Below, piece after piece: positions 6,949-8,893 of a stretch of DNA of 8,893 nt. Numbering within the stretch: the stretch's first letter is position 1; each line of letters begins with the position of its first letter. The stretch is from an uncultured Desulfomonile sp. Lineage in GTDB: Bacteria > Desulfobacterota > Desulfomonilia > Desulfomonilales > Desulfomonilaceae. The translations under genes were made by a program, and so were the position numbers. A model generated the notes under the pieces. That model was given only the letters and a program-made list of their open reading frames with translations, had not been told where the DNA came from and did not search any database. Where the stretch lies: the NCBI GenBank assembly GCA_937915285.1, contig CALDNG010000472.1, forward strand, positions 1-8,893, in the 5' to 3' direction.

Positions 6949-8226
6949 ATGTCTGACAGCCCTTCAGCATGGATTATGACCATAGGCAACGAAATCATTA
7001 ACGGGGTGATCACCGACACCAACCGTGAAAACATATCCCGAGAACTTCGTTCTGTAGGCATTTCAGTTCGGGGAATGTCCTCTGTAAGGGATGTGGAGGA
7101 AGAAATAGTTGATGCTCTTAAATACGCGATGGAAAAGGCCGAAATTACGATTGTGAGTGGAGGCCTGGGACCCACCGAGGATGACAAGACGGCAGTGAGC
7201 GCCGCGATGTTACTTGGAGAGGATCTGGTTCTGAATGAGGAACAGCTCCAGAGAATTCGAGATCGTTTCACACGTATGGGTAGGCCCATGTCTCCGAGTA
7301 ACACCAAGCAGGCCATGATGCCACGCAGTTGCGCTCCTCTGCCCAATGACTATGGTACAGCCCCTGGTTTTGCCATTGAACACTCCAAAAGATACGCCCT
7401 TTTTTTCCCAGGAATACCGGCCGAATTGATCCCTATGCTTAGAGAACAGGGGTTTCCCTTCATCTGGAATCGCATTGGAGGGAAAAGGAAGTCCTTCAGG
7501 AATAAGACAACGATTGTTTTTGGATATACAGAGTCCCGGCTGGGAGAAATACTTTCAGATATCGCCAGGGATACAGAAGACTGTCACCTTGCCTTCCTGC
7601 CGAGATTCCCTGTCATAAGACTTAGAATTGATGCAATGGGGTCCACTGACCGTGAGGCAGACGATATAGTGGAAGCAAAACAGGTCCAGATAAGGCAAAG
7701 GATCACGGAAAACATAATCAGTGAGACGGGGGCGTCTATAGAAGTAGTGGTGATCAGATTGCTGGAGGAGCGGAATCTGACACTGTCACTGGCTGAGTCC
7801 ATTACAGGCGGGTTGATCGGAGAAATGATAACTCGAGTAGCCGGGGCTTCCAGGACATTTATGGGGTCGTTAGTAAGTTATTCTAATGAACTCAAGACGG
7901 ACGTACTCAACGTACCCAAACGTGTAATAGAACAACATGGGGCCGTATCCCATGAGTGCGCCAAAGCCATGGCGCTCGGAGCCCGTTTGACAGGCAGATC
8001 AAACGTTGGCCTTTCCGTTACAGGAATAGCAGGCCCTGATGGAGGCTCTCCGACCAAACCGGTAGGAACATTCTTTGTTGGTATGTCCACCGATGAAACA
8101 CTCATGAGTCGAAGGTTCCTGATGCCAGGGAAACGCGAATGGGTAAAAACGCTTGCCGCGATGCAGACACTAGACACGCTCAGAAGAAGTCTATTGGGGT
8201 ATCGTCTTCATGGAGATTTGGATTGA
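6949..8226 (+). CDS. cinA: CinA: COG1058 domain plus nicotinamide-nucleotide (NMN) deamidase
   Basis: A 425-residue full-length CinA. The N-terminal MoCF_biosynth/COG1058 domain (about 5-175) has IGNEIINGVITDTN and SGGLGPTEDD (70-79); in studied homologues this domain is an ADP-ribose pyrophosphatase. The C-terminal PncC-type domain (about 265-420) converts NMN to nicotinic acid mononucleotide, feeding NAD+ salvage. Its conserved blocks are LAESITGG (281-288), YSNELK (Tyr311, Lys316), GAVS (331-334), TGIAGPDGG (358-366) and KPVGT (370-374). The usual AESCTGG has Ile285 in place of Cys; the neighbouring Ser, Thr and glycines are retained. The ATG at 6949 has AAAGGA eight bases upstream. It starts 45 bases after polA with no terminator between, which suggests an operon. 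NMN is released by NAD+-dependent DNA ligase, so the pairing with polA makes biochemical sense. The name 'competence/damage-inducible' comes from other species and is not shown here. Confidence 0.95.
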   Translation: MSDSPSAWIMTIGNEIINGVITDTNRENISRELRSVGISVRGMSSVRDVEEEIVDALKYAMEKAEITIVSGGLGPTEDDKTAVSAAMLLGEDLVLNEEQLQRIRDRFTRMGRPMSPSNTKQAMMPRSCAPLPNDYGTAPGFAIEHSKRYALFFPGIPAELIPMLREQGFPFIWNRIGGKRKSFRNKTTIVFGYTESRLGEILSDIARDTEDCHLAFLPRFPVIRLRIDAMGSTDREADDIVEAKQVQIRQRITENIISETGASIEVVVIRLLEERNLTLSLAESITGGLIGEMITRVAGASRTFMGSLVSYSNELKTDVLNVPKRVIEQHGAVSHECAKAMALGARLTGRSNVGLSVTGIAGPDGGSPTKPVGTFFVGMSTDETLMSRRFLMPGKREWVKTLAAMQTLDTLRRSLLGYRLHGDLD

Positions 8227-8246
8227 GTTGACCCTAACCACAAAAA

Positions 8247-8278
8247 TTTTCGCCAAATCGCCTATTTTTTGGCGAGGA
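8247..8278 (+). other. Hairpin at the 3' end of the cinA transcript
   Basis: TCGCCAAA (8250-8257) and TTTGGCGA (8268-8275) form an 8-bp perfect stem with a 10-base loop, starting 23 bases after the cinA stop. In plus-strand RNA two G-U pairs and one more U-A pair extend it to 11 bp (8247-8278). No T-tract follows on the plus strand, so it is not a standard intrinsic terminator. It may protect the 3' end or pause polymerase before Rho-dependent termination. On the minus strand it is followed four bases later by TTTTT and could act as a second terminator for the rhodanese gene. Confidence 0.5.
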
Positions 8279-8335
8279 GGACTTTCCAGGAGAGTATGGC
8301 TTGATTGGTGCGAAGATTTTCTGAAGCTGGGTGGA

Positions 8336-8365
8336 AAAGGAAAAAGAGGGGCCAAACGGCCCCTC
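8336..8365 (-). terminator. Intrinsic terminator of the rhodanese gene
   Basis: On the minus strand, GAGGGGCC-GTTT-GGCCCCTC (8365-8346) is a perfect 8-bp, strongly GC-rich stem with a four-base loop, followed directly by TTTTTCCTTTT. It begins 15 bases after the rhodanese stop codon, an ideal position for Rho-independent termination. The plus strand has no T-tract after the stem, so it is directional. Confidence 0.92.
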
Positions 8366-8380
8366 ACGAGTGAATGATGC

Positions 8381-8893
8381 CTATTCCTCCAGGGTGTAGG
8401 CTCCTTTTTTGTCTTTGTCGAAATCGAGCTTGGCTCTGACGTAACCAACGTTGTAGCCGGCATTTTTCAGAATGGTATAGGCCATTTCAGCCCTGGCGCC
8501 AGTGGCGCAATGAATCATGATTTTCTTGTCTTTGGGAACTTCCGCTATTTTGATCTCGAGTTCATCCAAAGGCAGTTGAACAGTGTTGGGCAACTTCCCC
8601 TCGTTGACCTCAGAAACATTTCTCACATCGAGAATTATAGTGTCAGGAGCGGGCTTCTCAAGTTGAGCCTTAAAAACCGAAAGTTCTATTTCACCAGGCA
8701 ACAGCTTTCTGACATAGTTAATGCTGGTCGCCGCCGGACCTGTGGCTACAGTCTTGCCAGCCGCCTGCCAGCCTTTGAAACCGCCGTCGAGAATGCTGAC
8801 CTGCTTGTAACCCCACTCTGAAACAGTTTTGAAAGCCTTCTTAGCCTCATCGGAAACGCCGTCCGCCCCATACAGTATTACTGCTGCTCCCAT
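8381..8893 (-). CDS. Tandem rhodanese-domain protein, C-terminal part (runs off right edge)
   Basis: The last 170 residues of a protein with two rhodanese domains; rhodaneses transfer sulfane sulfur through a cysteine persulfide. The first domain is only half present: its active loop reads LYGADG, with Gly9 of the fragment where the catalytic Cys normally sits, followed by the typical DGGFKGW (36-42). The second domain is complete (about 65-165): LDVR (88-91), then HCATGAR with catalytic Cys129. It ends KLDFDKDKKGAYTLEE instead of the GG-x-x-x-W ending. The first domain is therefore probably structural and the second active. The Met at 8893 is most likely internal, since the start of domain one (and any signal peptide) is missing; the true start is outside the window. 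The gene is convergent with cinA. The exact sulfur acceptor is unknown. Confidence 0.9.
   Translation of the reverse strand: MGAAVILYGADGVSDEAKKAFKTVSEWGYKQVSILDGGFKGWQAAGKTVATGPAATSINYVRKLLPGEIELSVFKAQLEKPAPDTIILDVRNVSEVNEGKLPNTVQLPLDELEIKIAEVPKDKKIMIHCATGARAEMAYTILKNAGYNVGYVRAKLDFDKDKKGAYTLEE

Noticed and set aside
8510..8821. Plus-strand open frame of 103 codons
   Set aside because: It is opposite the clearly recognisable rhodanese coding sequence and has no family features of its own.

Overview
The window suggests a mesophilic, probably anaerobic Gram-negative bacterium of moderate GC content. A small 2[4Fe-4S] clostridial-type ferredoxin, a lipoprotein, a proofreading-competent PolA and a two-domain rhodanese fit the Desulfobacterota (former Deltaproteobacteria) well. 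That placement is an inference from gene style, since the window holds no rRNA or other phylogenetic marker. Nothing looks mobile: I see no insertion sequence, CRISPR array, tRNA, integrase or phage gene.

Left part (1-975), all on the minus strand and read right to left. A 61-residue ferredoxin (975-790) is followed by a terminator-like inverted repeat (716-760). Next come a near-consensus sigma70 promoter (612-640), a small lipoprotein gene (574-164), and the first 32 codons of methionyl-tRNA synthetase metG. metG starts at a TTG (96) behind a good Shine-Dalgarno site and runs off the left edge.

Centre (976-8226), plus strand. A 181-base divergent intergenic region, with a putative ferredoxin promoter and an imperfect dyad, precedes three co-directional genes spaced by 35 and 45 bases with no terminator between them. 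They are (i) a protein of about 1014 residues joining a RecB/Cas4-type PD-(D/E)XK nuclease with cysteines of iron-sulfur type to an SF1 helicase, in the domain order of eukaryotic Dna2; (ii) polA, with intact 5' nuclease, 3'-5' proofreading and polymerase active sites; (iii) cinA, a full-length two-domain protein ending in an NMN deamidase domain.

Right part (8227-8893). cinA converges on a minus-strand gene with two rhodanese domains, of which only the C-terminal 170 residues are in the window. Between them lie a hairpin at the cinA end and a textbook intrinsic terminator for the rhodanese gene.

The most interesting reading is the central cluster. A Dna2-like nuclease-helicase sits directly upstream of a polymerase whose N-terminal domain is the bacterial FEN1 homologue, and both precede an enzyme that recycles NMN, the by-product of NAD+-dependent DNA ligase. 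Together they resemble a flap-processing, gap-filling and cofactor-salvage unit for Okazaki fragment maturation or excision repair. The gene identities are well supported; the functional link between them is inference.
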